Shown here: positions 46,371 to 58,050 of the stretch, piece by piece
How the letters are laid out: each line of letters begins with the position of its first letter
Numbering within the stretch: the first letter of the stretch is position 1
Source: Delphinapterus leucas
Taxonomy: Eukaryota; Chordata; Mammalia; Artiodactyla; Monodontidae
DNA length: 64,000 nt
Assembly: GCF_002288925.2 (NCBI RefSeq)
Contig: NW_022098069.1
Location: 71,218,099 to 71,282,098 of the forward strand
Reading direction: 5' to 3'
Notes under the pieces: generated by a model
The model's input: only the letters and a program-made list of their open reading frames with translations
Database searches by the model: none
What the model was told of the DNA's origin: nothing
Translations under genes and position numbers: made by a program

Positions 46371-49245
46371 TTGCTATAAAGACTACAAAAATTACATAAA
46401 AAAGAAAAAAAGAATACTGAAGTTGAAGAAATGCCTTAGTTAATCAAAGAAAGAAAATAGAGCACCCAACACATGTGGTGATAGTTTACCAAAGTTCTTC
46501 CTGTTCTTTTCAAATTTACTCCTGGAGTGTTTTATTTCATAAATAGAGTATTGTTTGGCTGACCTAAAAAAGGAGAAAAATAGATGGAAGACAGATAATT
46601 ATTTTTCTCTATAATGCTCATTTTTTTCTCCTGTAACAGAGAAGGAAAAATTTAAGATATTTAATTCTATTCCCTTAAAAAATACATACATATTAATTGT
46701 TTAATTTCTTCTTCCAAGTATTTTGATAGGACTGAAGTATAACAAAGCATGTATTTTTCTTATTCTAGAATTCAGTCAAATTCAGTGTCATGAATTACTG
46801 TGAAAAAAGACCCTCAAGAAAACTGCTCACATGGTCTTGTCAAACTGTATAGTATAAAAGAAAATTACCTTGACCACAGTGAACATAAAGGTACATAAAC
46901 TTTAAAATTTTAAAAAATCTTATAGTGTTTGCCTATAGCATACAGCATTTGAGACTAAATGTAAAACTCATTTGATTGACTATGCTTGTGGCTAGAAGCC
47001 GATAGACCAAGAGGAGGAAAGGAGAGCTATAAAACTGCAAATAACGGCCAGCCTTATGGCAGTGTCTGGTGAGAAGTTCTTTCTTAATCACCACACACTG
47101 TCCTGACACTGAGCGTACAAATTACTCAAAATATTCAACTACTTCTGCCTTTCAGTTAAATAGATATGAAACACATAGAAATGGAAACAAGACAGACTTT
47201 GAACTTTTGATACTTCATGTGAACTTCCATTTTAAACATACATTTCTCAGCTGTTAGTTCTCACTTCAGTTTCAGAACAATATTTTTGACCTTACCTCCC
47301 TACTAGTTCTGTTATATGAAGCGAGTAAGTGTAGTCTCCCCTGGGATCCTCAAAAAATGACTTAATTTGACAAAGAAATAATCTCTCTGTCTCTCTTTCT
47401 CTCTTGTTCTCTCTTTCTTTTTTCTTTTTTTTTTTTTGACCAGAAGCCAATGTTAAACCTGAAAAATGATACTCTACCCTTATATCAGCAGACTTCCCAA
47501 AGATAAATAACTAGAAAAGTCTTGCTAAATAAATTATTTAAGGATAATCTAAGATTCCTTTATGGTACTTTTAGCTGTCTAATTAGGCAGGTACAGTAAA
47601 TCCTGCTGTACAATAACAAGTAGCTATAATAATACAGATGTCTATTGTTTGGCTCATAAAATTGAGAAAAAAAATAAGCTCTTTGCTGTTTTTAAAATGC
47701 AACAAAAGCTGAATTTTTAACCTTATATAAATATTAAATCAGCCTGACATCATTGCACAGAGTAAAATGCCAGTTTTCAGCTATAATATCTGCTTGCTTA
47801 TGAAAGAAAACAAAAGTGGTGTCTGATTATTCTTTTCATTTACTTTTATCTGTTACCAATAATTTAATGACAAATGATTATTTGTTCTTAAATTAAAAGT
47901 GGAAAGAATAAGTGTTTGGAAAAATTCATTGTCATGAGGTTTTGGAATTTGTAGTTTTGTCAGTTCATAATATTTCCACCTTGTGAATAAAATGGACCTA
48001 CTTATTTTAGTTGATCTTTCTTCTTTTCAGCTTTCTAATCTATGAGAACATAATTGTCCAGTTGCAAAAAATAGATGTGTGTACAATAAATACTAGTAAA
48101 ATTTCCAAATATTGTGATTAAGGCATTTTTACTTTCTATATTTAATTTTTTACTTGGTTTCTCTTGTAAGAAATATGTCAAACAATTGTTCTATTCTTAA
48201 TTGACAATATCTTTTTCTGGGAGGTCAAATTGGGTATAGGAAGTAATGATAGAGGAAAAAATGTTTTGCAGTTAATCTATTTGCTGTTTATGTAGTATGA
48301 CATTTGTTTTCATCTCTTCTTATATTATTTACACACATCTCACCTTTGATTATCTTCCATTAGGATTCAAAAGCATCATATGGGCAGCAGGGAAAGTCAT
48401 AAGAACCTCAAACTCTAATCCAGTGATTTTTGGATTTTTTTTTTTTTTGGAGTGCCACAAATCCTTAGAGGTAATAAACTAAATTTAACAGGTTGTGAAT
48501 GATATTTTTAACAAAATAAAATCAAAAAGTAAAAAAAAAGTGCATCACTTGTGGTAAAAATAAATAGGGTTTCAGGAAACTTTGTTTGAGTTTGTGTATG
48601 TGTGTGTACTGGATAAAATGTACTACTTTCTTTAAGGCATGGTCAAAGGCTTGACAAAACCAAACTAGGTGAAGTTCAGAGGCCCTTCAGTACACTCAAG
48701 TTGCCTTCTGATCCTAGCTAGTCCCTTTCCAGTTCACCAAGAAAAGTTGAAAACCTCATACCTAAATCACTGCTTCTGGTAACTGGGCAAAAATAAAGAC
48801 TACAATTTCCCCCCAGGAGAATAACAGACCCAGCTTCTAAACAGCCTCTTGTTGTAACTGTTGCAGGATTTCATACCTAAATTTTAAAGACATAATAAAT
48901 AATCAACAGGCTTGGGTTTTTTATGATTGAAAACCACAGTTTCTACTAACTTTCCCTCAAAATATCTATGAATAAAATAGAAAAGTCAGAAATGACATCA
49001 ATATCAGAAATTGAGTCTATTAAATAAAGTAACGCTGGAATCTGGGAGAGTTCTCTATTAACTATAAAGCAGATGGAGTCAGACGTTTCAGAAAAAAATT
49101 GTCAGGTTTCAACGTAAAAGAAGGTAGAAATTATCTTTATAATTTGCCCCTTTTTTCAAGGAACTTAAATTTTAACCAGAAAATTTGGCTTCCATTTTGA
49201 TACTCTTTCTTACTGAGTCCTGACATTTTTAATAGTGGCATGTTT
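46371..49245. other. Unannotated AT-rich stretch
   Basis: No transposable element or exon recognised. A pyrimidine-rich low-complexity run lies near 47385-47440. The 47540-48070 segment looks non-repetitive and is discussed as a possible conserved element. Confidence 0.5.
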
Positions 49246-49412
49246 TTTTTACACAAATTAGTATCACCTGCATTTTGTCAATGAGGAAACTGGGAAAGAA
49301 TTATGTAACATGGCTAAAGTCACATCACTGTGATGTGATGGAGGCAAAATTTGACCCCAGCACTCTGACCCCTAGTCTGCATGTCAAATTATCACAGTAT
49401 ACTGCCACTGAA
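49246..49412 (-). mobile_element. MIR SINE fragment
   Basis: Reverse MIR order: 'cattttgtcaatgaggaaactggga' (49272-49296), 'aacatggctaaagtcacatcac' (49307-49328), 'aaatttgaccccagcactctgac' (49348-49370), 'tatactgcc' near 49399. Confidence 0.75.
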
Positions 49413-52400
49413 TATTACTCTAAAAATCATTTATTTTAGAACCTAGGGTAAGTATCAAGAAAAGTTTTAATATATTCAATAGACTTCAAGAATCCTATGA
49501 AACATAATCTTTTGACTAAAACCAGTCTTTGAGTCTTCAAAAGAACAAGGGTTTTATATAAAATATCTTCAATAAACTAATAATTATGGCATTTCAAAAG
49601 TTGTAATGGGAGAATATGAGACAACAAGTCAATAGGTTTAGATGAAAAGGGAAATTAATAAGCAAAAGAGGTATTCAAAAAAACCTAAAACAAAGAAAAT
49701 AGAATAAAATTATATACTGATGGATATAAAAGCAAGACTAATTGAGAAATCTGAAATACAGAAAAAATCTAAAGCAGATTAAACAATGAGATAGGATTTG
49801 ACAGATTTGGAGGAAAAAGAATGGAGATACCTGATGTTCTTGAAAATATAGAAGCAAGGCAGCCTGAAACAGTAGAAGAAAATCTTTCCTTTCCTGACAA
49901 AAAACAATGTATCAACAAACAAGTTATGCCAGAATTCAAGAAAAGCTAAGATGTAAAGACCCTTAACAAGATAAATACTGGAAAGATATTTTTCCCCAAC
50001 AAGGAATAAGAAGATTATCCAGGCATATAAGCAGAAAAGAGTTCCATTGCAAATGAACAAGCTTTCAATGTATACTTTTACTTTGCAACTTTAAATAACA
50101 AAGTGCAATCAACACACATGCATCTAGATAATGTGGTAAAAAAATGTGTGCACTCAAAATTTTATATCATGCATTTAATGCATATGTATGAATGCAAATA
50201 CATGAATCCTTAGCTATGCAAAGTAAGAAAAGTGTCACATATGTATCTTTAAAAATTACTTTCGAAAAAAAAAAAAATTACTTTCTAAAAAATTTACTAT
50301 TTCTTAAGAACTGCATTATCTCTTTAATCAGAAAAAAATTATACATAGATATAAATATAAACTATATCTATTAAACCTAATACGAAATGACATGAAATAT
50401 ATTTACTTTTTAAATCAGCATTTAATAATATGGATAATTATGGATAATAATAATAATACATAATATAATGATAATAATATGGCTATGTCAGTAAATTACA
50501 TTTATATAAAGTTTAAATTAGTATTAATTTAAATAATATTATATAAACACAACTACAGTTTAAAAGAACACAGGAAGAGGTGCCCTAAAACATCAAGAGC
50601 ATTTGTCTGTTGTAGTAAGTCTATGGATAATTTTTTCTTTTTTCTTTCTTCTTTTGGGTATTCTAAGCATTCTGTTTGGGAATCATTTACTATCTCCAAG
50701 CATGAGGAATTAAAGCATATCGATAAATAGAAAGAAAGCCCTCCTTGTCCCACCCACCCTCCAGAAGGAGTAATGTGAGACAGCTGAACAACAGTCTTAG
50801 GTGCCTACTAACAGTCCAAGAAGGCCAAACATTGGAATCCTCACTCCCTTGCTTTTAATCTCAGTTAACAATTAGTCCTGAATTTCCCTGCAAGGCTTCT
50901 TGGAAGAGAGCATAAAGAGCATAAAGAAGATGCAGCTATCCTTTCTTTGTATCTTTGTTTCTGTTTTTATTTTTTATGTTGTGTTCAGTTTACCTGGTTT
51001 TAGGTGCCTTAGGTTGCCTGGTCCAAAAATCTTGTAACAGCTAGGAACTTTTAAACTATTCAGCCCAAGTGAGTTATCTAGCCCTGATGAAAATAGGCAA
51101 ACTTGAAATCATATAACCTCATGTTCCAAAAGTTGAATGATTGCACTTTCTTTGACCTTTAAGTATATTGTGACACACCCTTATGTTGCCTGAAAAATCC
51201 TCCTCTGACATGTAGCAGAAAGAGATTTAAATGACCTTTTTAGCTAACGTTTCTTCTGGGCTTTGTTTACAATAATCCTAGTTTCAACAGAAAACAAATT
51301 ACCTCATGTACAAGGCTTTTGGCCCAATTTTTTGATCCAGCCACCTATGTATAACTTTAGTAGATAAAAGGTGAGCAAGCCACAGTGATATCCAAAGAAA
51401 TGAGAAAATTTCTGAGACACCAAATTTGTTAAATGTGTGTTAACTGAATGAAATTGTAATTCCTGGTGAGACAATCATTTTTGTAAAGTGCATCTAGAAC
51501 CATAAATTGGAGGGTCTACCTTGACAGCTTTTAAAATGTTATGTAATCACTCATTAGCAAATAAATTATGGGAGCTTGAATGATGGAATAGTTCTATTGA
51601 TGAAAGATGTATCTGAATAAAATGAGAAATAATTGGCTATACCAATTTATATTCTAAACTATACTGTTAAATTTCACTTTTAGGGAAATATTGAGATGTA
51701 GTTATAATTATTAACAATTGAGGAACATGCATTATTATTTAATAAAAAGTTATGCTTCATATTTAAATTTTCAGGTTATGTGTCTTAAACTTCATTAAAA
51801 GTAATTTGCTTCCCTTTCCACTTACCCTATTCTGCCAATATTTCTATCTGTGAGTTTTGCATAAAAATACAATAAGCCAAGAAAAGATGTTGAAAGCCTT
51901 TGTGCCTTTTGATAAAGGCAGTGCTAGTGGGGGTGGGGATGGCGGTGGGAAGGGGAGTAGATGAACAACTTCTAACAGGAACAAGAACATTTGCTTTGCT
52001 GTTGCTGTTTGGATGAAGGTTTATATTATTTCAATGGAAAAACTAGAAAAAAGGGTGAGATTATGTTGGTAGAAAGAAATAGTAATATAGTAGGAAGGGA
52101 GCTAAGGAAAATGTTTTCTTGCTAGAATCTTCCTCCATACTGGGCATTCTTAAATGACAATGACTGATTTGTGAGAACTGTGTACATACATACATAACTG
52201 AGGACCTGCTGGTTTGGGGTCCTAGAAATCTGGAATAGGAACAATGCTAAAGCTCTCTGGGATAATGAATGTGAATGAAGTTAATAGATGTTTTAAATAC
52301 TTACTACAAGTGATCTCTTATCTCCACTGATAAACACAGAACATACTTACATGTCACACAGATATTTAGTGAATTACATCTTAAAATATTCATCTTTGTG

Positions 52401-52799
52401 CTTTTCTTTCCACACTCACCAGTCTTCCACACTGAATCAAGAACAATTAAGATTTATATAGCAGAAAAGGTATAAGAAAGAAAGAATCAAATGTTTTGAA
52501 TATCAAAATAGTATCTTGAGAATTAAAAAGAATGCCTGAAACCACTAGTATCTAGGGTTTTAAAAAAATATTATTTAGTAATAATAATTTAGTGTTGACT
52601 ATCTAGTAAATTATAAAAGGAATAGATAGCCAGATTACCATGCTGTGCCCTTCGGCTATGAGGAAATAATAGAAGAAACCCTGGATAAATCTGTGCCATG
52701 AAATGAGACAAATAGATGTGGAGAACCGTGTGGAGAGGAGGGAAATCAGTATGAAGAGACTTCCAAGCTCCTCGTATAGCCAGCACTGGAAAGTTTCAT
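49413..52799. other. Unannotated AT-rich stretch
   Basis: No repeat family recognised. Low-complexity ATA-type sequence lies at about 50430-50480. Open frames here are all below 95 codons with no domain. Confidence 0.5.
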
Positions 52800-52804
52800 G
52801 GAAA

Positions 52805-53870
52805 AGTATTTCAAGTATCTATTGCTTTATAACAAATCATCCCACAAGTTAATGGATTAAAATAAGAAAAATGATTTGTTACCTCTCATTTTTTCTACGG
52901 GTCATCAATTTGGATAGGGTATCTCTGCTCTGCGATTTTTGGGGTCTTAACTGCAAGACTTGAAGTCTGGAAGCTGTCGTCTTCTAAAGACATCTTCTAA
53001 AGACATCTCCTAAAGACACCTTCACTCACGTCTTGCAGTCAATGCTCGCTATCAGCTCAGACCTTAGTTGGGGCTGTTAATAGGAATACATACACATCGT
53101 CTCTCCATGTCATCTGGTATCCCTTACAACATGGTAGCTGGGTTCCATAGGTGAGTATCTTAAGAGAGAAAAAAAGAGAATGAGAGCACCAAGCAAAAGG
53201 TATTTTATTTATCCAAAATAACTGAAACCAGAATTTTGAAGAGATATTAGCACTCCCATGTTCATTACAGCACTACTTACAATAGCTAAGATGTGGAAAC
53301 AATCTAAATGTCTATCAATGGAGTAATGGTTAAAGAAAATGTGGTATATACATACAACGGAATATTGCACAGCAGTAAAAGAGAAGGAAATTCTACATAT
53401 GTGATAACATGGGTAAACCTTGAGGTCATTACACCAGGTGAAATAAGCCAGTCGCAGAAGAACAAATTCCACTTTATATGAGGTATCTAAAATAGTCAAA
53501 CTCATAGAATCAAAAAGTGGTTGCCAGAGGTCAAGGGAAAGCAGGAATGGGGGGTAAATAGTCAATGGACATAAAGTTTCAGTTAAGCAAGATGAGTTAG
53601 TTCTAGAGATCTGCTGTACATTAGTTGGCAATACTGCATTTTACACTTAAGAATTTGTTGAGGGTAGATCTCCTGTCAAGAGTTCTTACCACAATAAAAT
53701 AATTCTTTTAAAGAAACAACAAAGAAAGTCACATAGCATCATTTCCATAGTACACCAATGGTCAGGGTAATTATAAGTACCTGCCCAGGTTCGAGAGAGG
53801 GAACAAGTCCCATCAATTTATATACATATTGCTATTTTTGGAAAATGCAATCTGCCAAACTGAGGTGATA
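52805..53870 (-). mobile_element. MaLR-like solo LTR split by an L1 fragment
   Basis: The left part (52805-53200) has the reversed LTR start ('attgctttataacaaatcatcccac') and the late LTR block 'acaacatggtagctgggttcc' near 53126. After the L1 insert, the right part resumes with 'gaaagtcacatagcatcatttcc' (53725) and 'tacctgcccaggttcgagag' near 53779, the expected next blocks of the same LTR. A 13-bp unit, 'cttctaaagacat', is repeated three times with small changes at about 52981-53019. Confidence 0.6.
53200..53715 (+). mobile_element. Old L1 3' end fragment inside the LTR
   Basis: Late ORF2 and 3' UTR relics: 'atgttcattacagcactacttacaatagctaagatgtggaaacaa' (53258-53302), 'tacaacggaatattgcacagcagtaaa' (53353-53379), 'ggttgccagaggtcaaggg' (53519-53537), ending 'accacaataaaataattctttta'. 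The minus-strand 140-codon open frame across it is antisense to L1 and not a gene. Confidence 0.85.
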
Positions 53871-54485
53871 GCAAACCACCCCAACAACCAAAACGAGTAC
53901 ATCATGATATCTGTGGGGAAAAGCCACAAGAGGTGTGCTCTTGTTCACAGTTTTAATGAGAGTATCCTTTGATAGTGGCTACACAGAATTTCCTGAGGAA
54001 GGTGAAAGCTTATACATCAGGACTTTGATGCACCCCACCCAAAAGCCCCCTGTAGCACTGGATACCCTCAGCCCCATGAAACTTCAGGTCAAGTCTTAGT
54101 CACCAGAGGGGTGTTTAGAGTTTGGAAGGAAACACCCAAGTAATTGACGAATTACAGTAAAGAAAATTGTGTCAAGGATGCTATTGCTAGGAAATGCTTC
54201 CACATCCTACTTCTTGTCACTTGATTTGTGCTGGGATTTTACAACTCATTGTCACTGAGTCCCAGGATAGCCCTCATATCCAGAGTTCCACAGTTGTCCT
54301 TAAATGAAACCATCAACATCAGTTTTTTAAAATTCCTCTCCTCACAGAGACCTCAAAAAGGGTTCAGAAGACCTGCTGTGAGAAAGATGTTACTCCATTC
54401 CTCTCATTGTGTCCCTTTCTCACCCACTCACCTAATAAAATCTGTTTCTTTTCCAATTACAAAATAATGCTACTAAGTAAATAGA
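53871..54485. other. Unannotated sequence
   Basis: No repeat or exon recognised; a 79-codon open frame at 54228-54467 has no domain. Confidence 0.4.
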
Positions 54486-55440
54486 GATATATGTCTATGG
54501 GTTAGAAGATTCAATGCTGTTAAAATGTCAACTTTATAAAAATTGATCAGAAAGGTTTCAGACAATCCCAATCAAAATTACAATGGATTTTTATTGTTAG
54601 AAATCAACAAGCTGATTTTAATATTCGTATAAAAATGCAAAGAACCTGGAATAGCCAAAATTACTTTGAAAAGGAAGGTTGAAGTTGAAGGATATACATG
54701 ACTTAATTATGAGACTTAGTAAAATGCTACAGTAATTGAGCCAACATGGCACTGAGTAAAAGATAGATTTGTACATAAAAGGAAAAAAATTGAGCATCTA
54801 GAAGTAGATCCACACATACATAGTAAATGGATTTTCCACAAAGATGTCAAGGTATTTGACTATGAAAAATTCTTTTCAACAAGTGATGCTGGAACAATTG
54901 AATATCATCATATGAAATTAAATGAATTAAACCTTGACTCTTACATCATACCTTATACACAGATAAACTCAGAATTGATCATAGACCTAAAGGTTAGATC
55001 CAAAATTAGAAAACTTTTTAGAATAAAATATAGGAGAAAAAATCTTGTGATCTTGGGTTCTGGATAGATTTCTTGGAAAGCACTCCTAAAAAAATTGATA
55101 AATTGGACTTGATATATATTAAAACATTTTAATCCTCCAAAAATTCTGTTTTAAAAAATGAGAAAACAATCCAGAGTCTGGGAAAAGAATATTTGCAAAA
55201 TATAACTAAGTAGTTGTACCCAGAATATATAAAGGATTTTTACAACTTAAGAAGACATGAAACAACTTGACAAAAAGTTGGTATAATGTTGACATCAAAG
55301 GGGCTAGAGAAACATTTTAGGGTGATGGACATGTTCTACATCACAATTATGGAGATGGCTACAAAAGTATATGCCTTAGACAAAAGCAATCAAAATTTAA
55401 ATTTAAAATGGCTAAATATTATTATATGTATATTATAACT
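54486..55440 (+). mobile_element. Old L1 (L1M-type) ORF2 and 3' end fragment
   Basis: Collinear L1 relics: 'caatcccaatcaaaattacaatggatttttattg' (54565-54598), 'atgcaaagaacctggaatagccaaaa' (54635-54660), 'tttgactatgaaaaattcttttcaacaagtgatgctggaacaattg' (54855-54900), and the 3' UTR-like 'agggtgatggacatgttctacatcacaattatggagatgg' (55319-55358). Frames are destroyed. A further piece near 55485-55545 may belong to another L1M 3' end. Confidence 0.85.
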
Positions 55441-56018
55441 GATTTAATTGTTAAGAGAATAATATTACCTATGGGTTGTTGTTGTTGAAGCTGGTGGTGA
55501 TGTGTACAGAAGGCTGAATCATACTATTCTCTCTACAAGTTTCCATACTGAAAAGTTAAAAATTATATGAGGTTAAATGCTAGACAGGAAAGTTACATGG
55601 TTCTTTCCAAATATATGACAAAACAAATCAAATCTAACCTGAAGGGGATGGTGATGCTTAAGGAAAGCTTGATGTGAAGGAGGAACTGGAGTTAACTAGG
55701 TGAAAAAGCATTCTGGGTTTTGGAAGAAGAAATTCTCTCAGCACAGAAACAGCTTTGTAGCTGGGTTGAGAATAGCATAATTGAGAGACAAAAAAGGAGA
55801 CCAGCATGGCTAAAGTTCTGAAAATAGATTTTATTACAAAGTTCCAAATGCAACAGATTTGATCATTAAAACAGTCAAGGCACAAATTTCAGTTGGCATT
55901 TCATGATGCCAAGAGCAGAGATGAAGCCAGTCTCTCCAGTCTGAGGAGAATGTAAAATTAATGATTGCAGTCTTGTCTCATCTAAATTTGATAAAGTAAA
56001 AAAAAAAATTTTAACTTT
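55441..56018. other. Unannotated sequence
   Basis: Apart from the possible L1M relic near 55485-55545 nothing was recognised. Confidence 0.4.
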
Positions 56019-57386
56019 AAAATAAGATATTATCTGTAAGAGTTTGATAGTGTTTTGTTCTAAGAGTTTGATTGTGTCAGGCACCATCAAACTCTTAGAG
56101 GAAAACATAGGCAGAACAGTCTATGACATAAATCACAGCAAGGTCCTTTTTGACCCACCTCCTAGAGGAATGGAAATAAAAACAAAAATAAACAAATGGG
56201 ACCTAATGAAACTTCAAAGTTTTTGCACAGCAAAGGAAACCATAAACAAGACCAAAAGACAACCCTCAGAATGGGAGAAAATATTTGCAAATGAAGCAAC
56301 TGACAAAGGATTAATCTCCAAAATTTACAAGCACCTCATGCAGCTCAATAGCAAAAAGACAAAAAAACCAATCCAAAAATGGGCAGAAGACCTAAATAGA
56401 CAGTTCTCCAAAGAAGATACACGGATTGCCAACGAACACATGAAAGAATGCTCAACATCATTAATTATTAGAGAAGTTCAAATCAAAACTACAATGAGAT
56501 ATCATCTCACACCAGTCAGAATGGCCATCATCAAAAAATCTAGAAACAGTAAATGCTGGAGAGGGTGTGGAGAAAAGGGAACCCTCTTGCACTGTTGGTG
56601 GGAATGTAAATTGATACAGCCACTATGGAGAACAGTATGAAGGTTCCTTAGAAAACTAAAAATAGAACTACCATATGACCCAGTAATCCCACTACTGGGC
56701 ATATACCCTGAGAAAACCATAATTCAAAAACATTCATGTACCACAATGTTCATTGCAGCTCTATTTACAATAGCCAGGACATGGAAGCAACCTAAGTGTC
56801 CATCAACAGATGAATGGATAAAGAAGATGTGGCACATATATACAATGGAATACTATCAGCCAAAAAAAGAAACAAAATTGAGTTATTTGTAGTGAGGTGG
56901 ATGGACCTAGAATCTGTCATACAAACTGAAGTAAGTCAGAAAGAGAAAAACAAATACCATATGCTAACACATATATATGGAATGTAAAAGAAAAAAAAAA
57001 AAAGGTCATGAAGAGCCTAGGGGCAAGATGGGAATAAAGACACAGACCTACTAGAGAATGGACTTGAAGATATGGGGAGGGGGAAGGGTAAGCTGTGACA
57101 AAGTGAGAGAGTGGCATGGACATATATACACTACTAAACGTAAAATAGATAGCTAGTGGGAAGCAGCCACATAGCACAGGGAGATCAGCTCCATGCTTTG
57201 TGACCACCTAGAGGGTTGGGATAGGGAGGGTGGGAGGGAGACGCAAGAGGGGAGAGAGATGGGGACATATGTGTATGTATAACTGATTCACTTTGTTATA
57301 AAGCAGAAAGTAACACACCATTGTAAAGCAATTATACTCCAATAAAGATGTTAAAAAAAAAACAAAAAACAAAAAATAAGATATTA
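56019..57386 (+). mobile_element. Young 5'-truncated L1 with foldback 5' junction
   Basis: A recent-looking L1 3' piece. The insert 56033-57372 is flanked by 14-bp TSDs aaaataagatatta at 56019-56032 and 57373-57386. L1 sequence reads forward from about 56081 to the 3' UTR end 'aataaagatgtt' and an interrupted A-tail. It is close in sequence to the 15.4-kb full-length copy but keeps the AATAAA signal (57341-57346). The first about 48 bp (56033-56080) are two short inverted copies of its own start. Confidence 0.94.
56081..56988 (+). pseudogene. L1 ORF2 C-terminal remnant
   Basis: Covers the end of ORF2 after the reverse-transcriptase domain. The frame is open from 56044 to a TGA at 56638-56640. 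Here the related copy at 22 kb has TGG, so a Trp codon became a stop. The Cys-rich segment is intact ('[18 protein letters not shown]'). Downstream of the stop the relics continue ('[15 protein letters not shown]', 'ALFTIARTWKQPKCPSTDEW') until a 1-2 base loss near 56850 shifts the frame. It has no endonuclease or polymerase domain and cannot act. Confidence 0.9.
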
Positions 57387-57959
57387 GATAAATTCTTTGC
57401 CCATCTGAAGATAATTCAAGAGCTGGCAATATTCCAGTTCTAAATTACAAATGGTTAAAGCATGCAAGGATAAATATCTTTAGCTTGTACCTAGATCATG
57501 TGTGAAGTTGAAGCTACTTTTTAAGGAAGATAATAGAAGTAAAATTCTTCAAATGGAACTTTATTAAGGAGAGTGGAAATAATTTCCAATTTTCTCATTT
57601 TAGAGGTTTGATAAAACTTATTTTCAGGCAAATATCAAGCCAGCAGCTAATATCAGAGGTTTGGGGAAAGAGAGAACCTATCCCTAACTCCACACTTTGG
57701 GCTTTTAAAAGGTTTCTGCTCTGCACATTGAGGGAGAAAATGAAAACAGACCTTTTTTAACTATTTGTGGCCAGTTCCTCACCAGGAAATCAGCAAGGAC
57801 AGAGGAGAGGCCAAGCCAGTTTCCTCGTGTTCCCCTGTGGTAATTAATGCACCACTGTACCAAATGCAGTCAGGGACCTGTACTTTCCTTTAGGTACTAG
57901 TTTCTTCCTAGTAGGTCAGACACTGAGGGAAATGATCCAATATTATCTCTTTTTTTTTT
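57387..57959. other. Unannotated sequence
   Basis: Nothing recognised; GC rises slightly around 57770-57900. Confidence 0.45.
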
Positions 57960-58050
57960 GGTCTATTTTCCCCTGTTGTATCTCCAGTGCCTGAAAGAGT
58001 ACCTGACACGTATTAGGCTCCAACGAATATTTATTGAATGAGTGAACAAA
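57960..58050 (+). mobile_element. L2 3' end
   Basis: 'tgttgtatctccagtgcctgaaagagtacctgacacgtattaggctccaacgaatatttattgaatgagtgaa' (57974-58046) is a clear plus-strand L2 3' terminus. Confidence 0.85.

Noticed and set aside
53209..53631. 140-codon minus-strand open frame.
   Set aside because: It is antisense to an old L1 3' end; the real signal is L1 on the plus strand.
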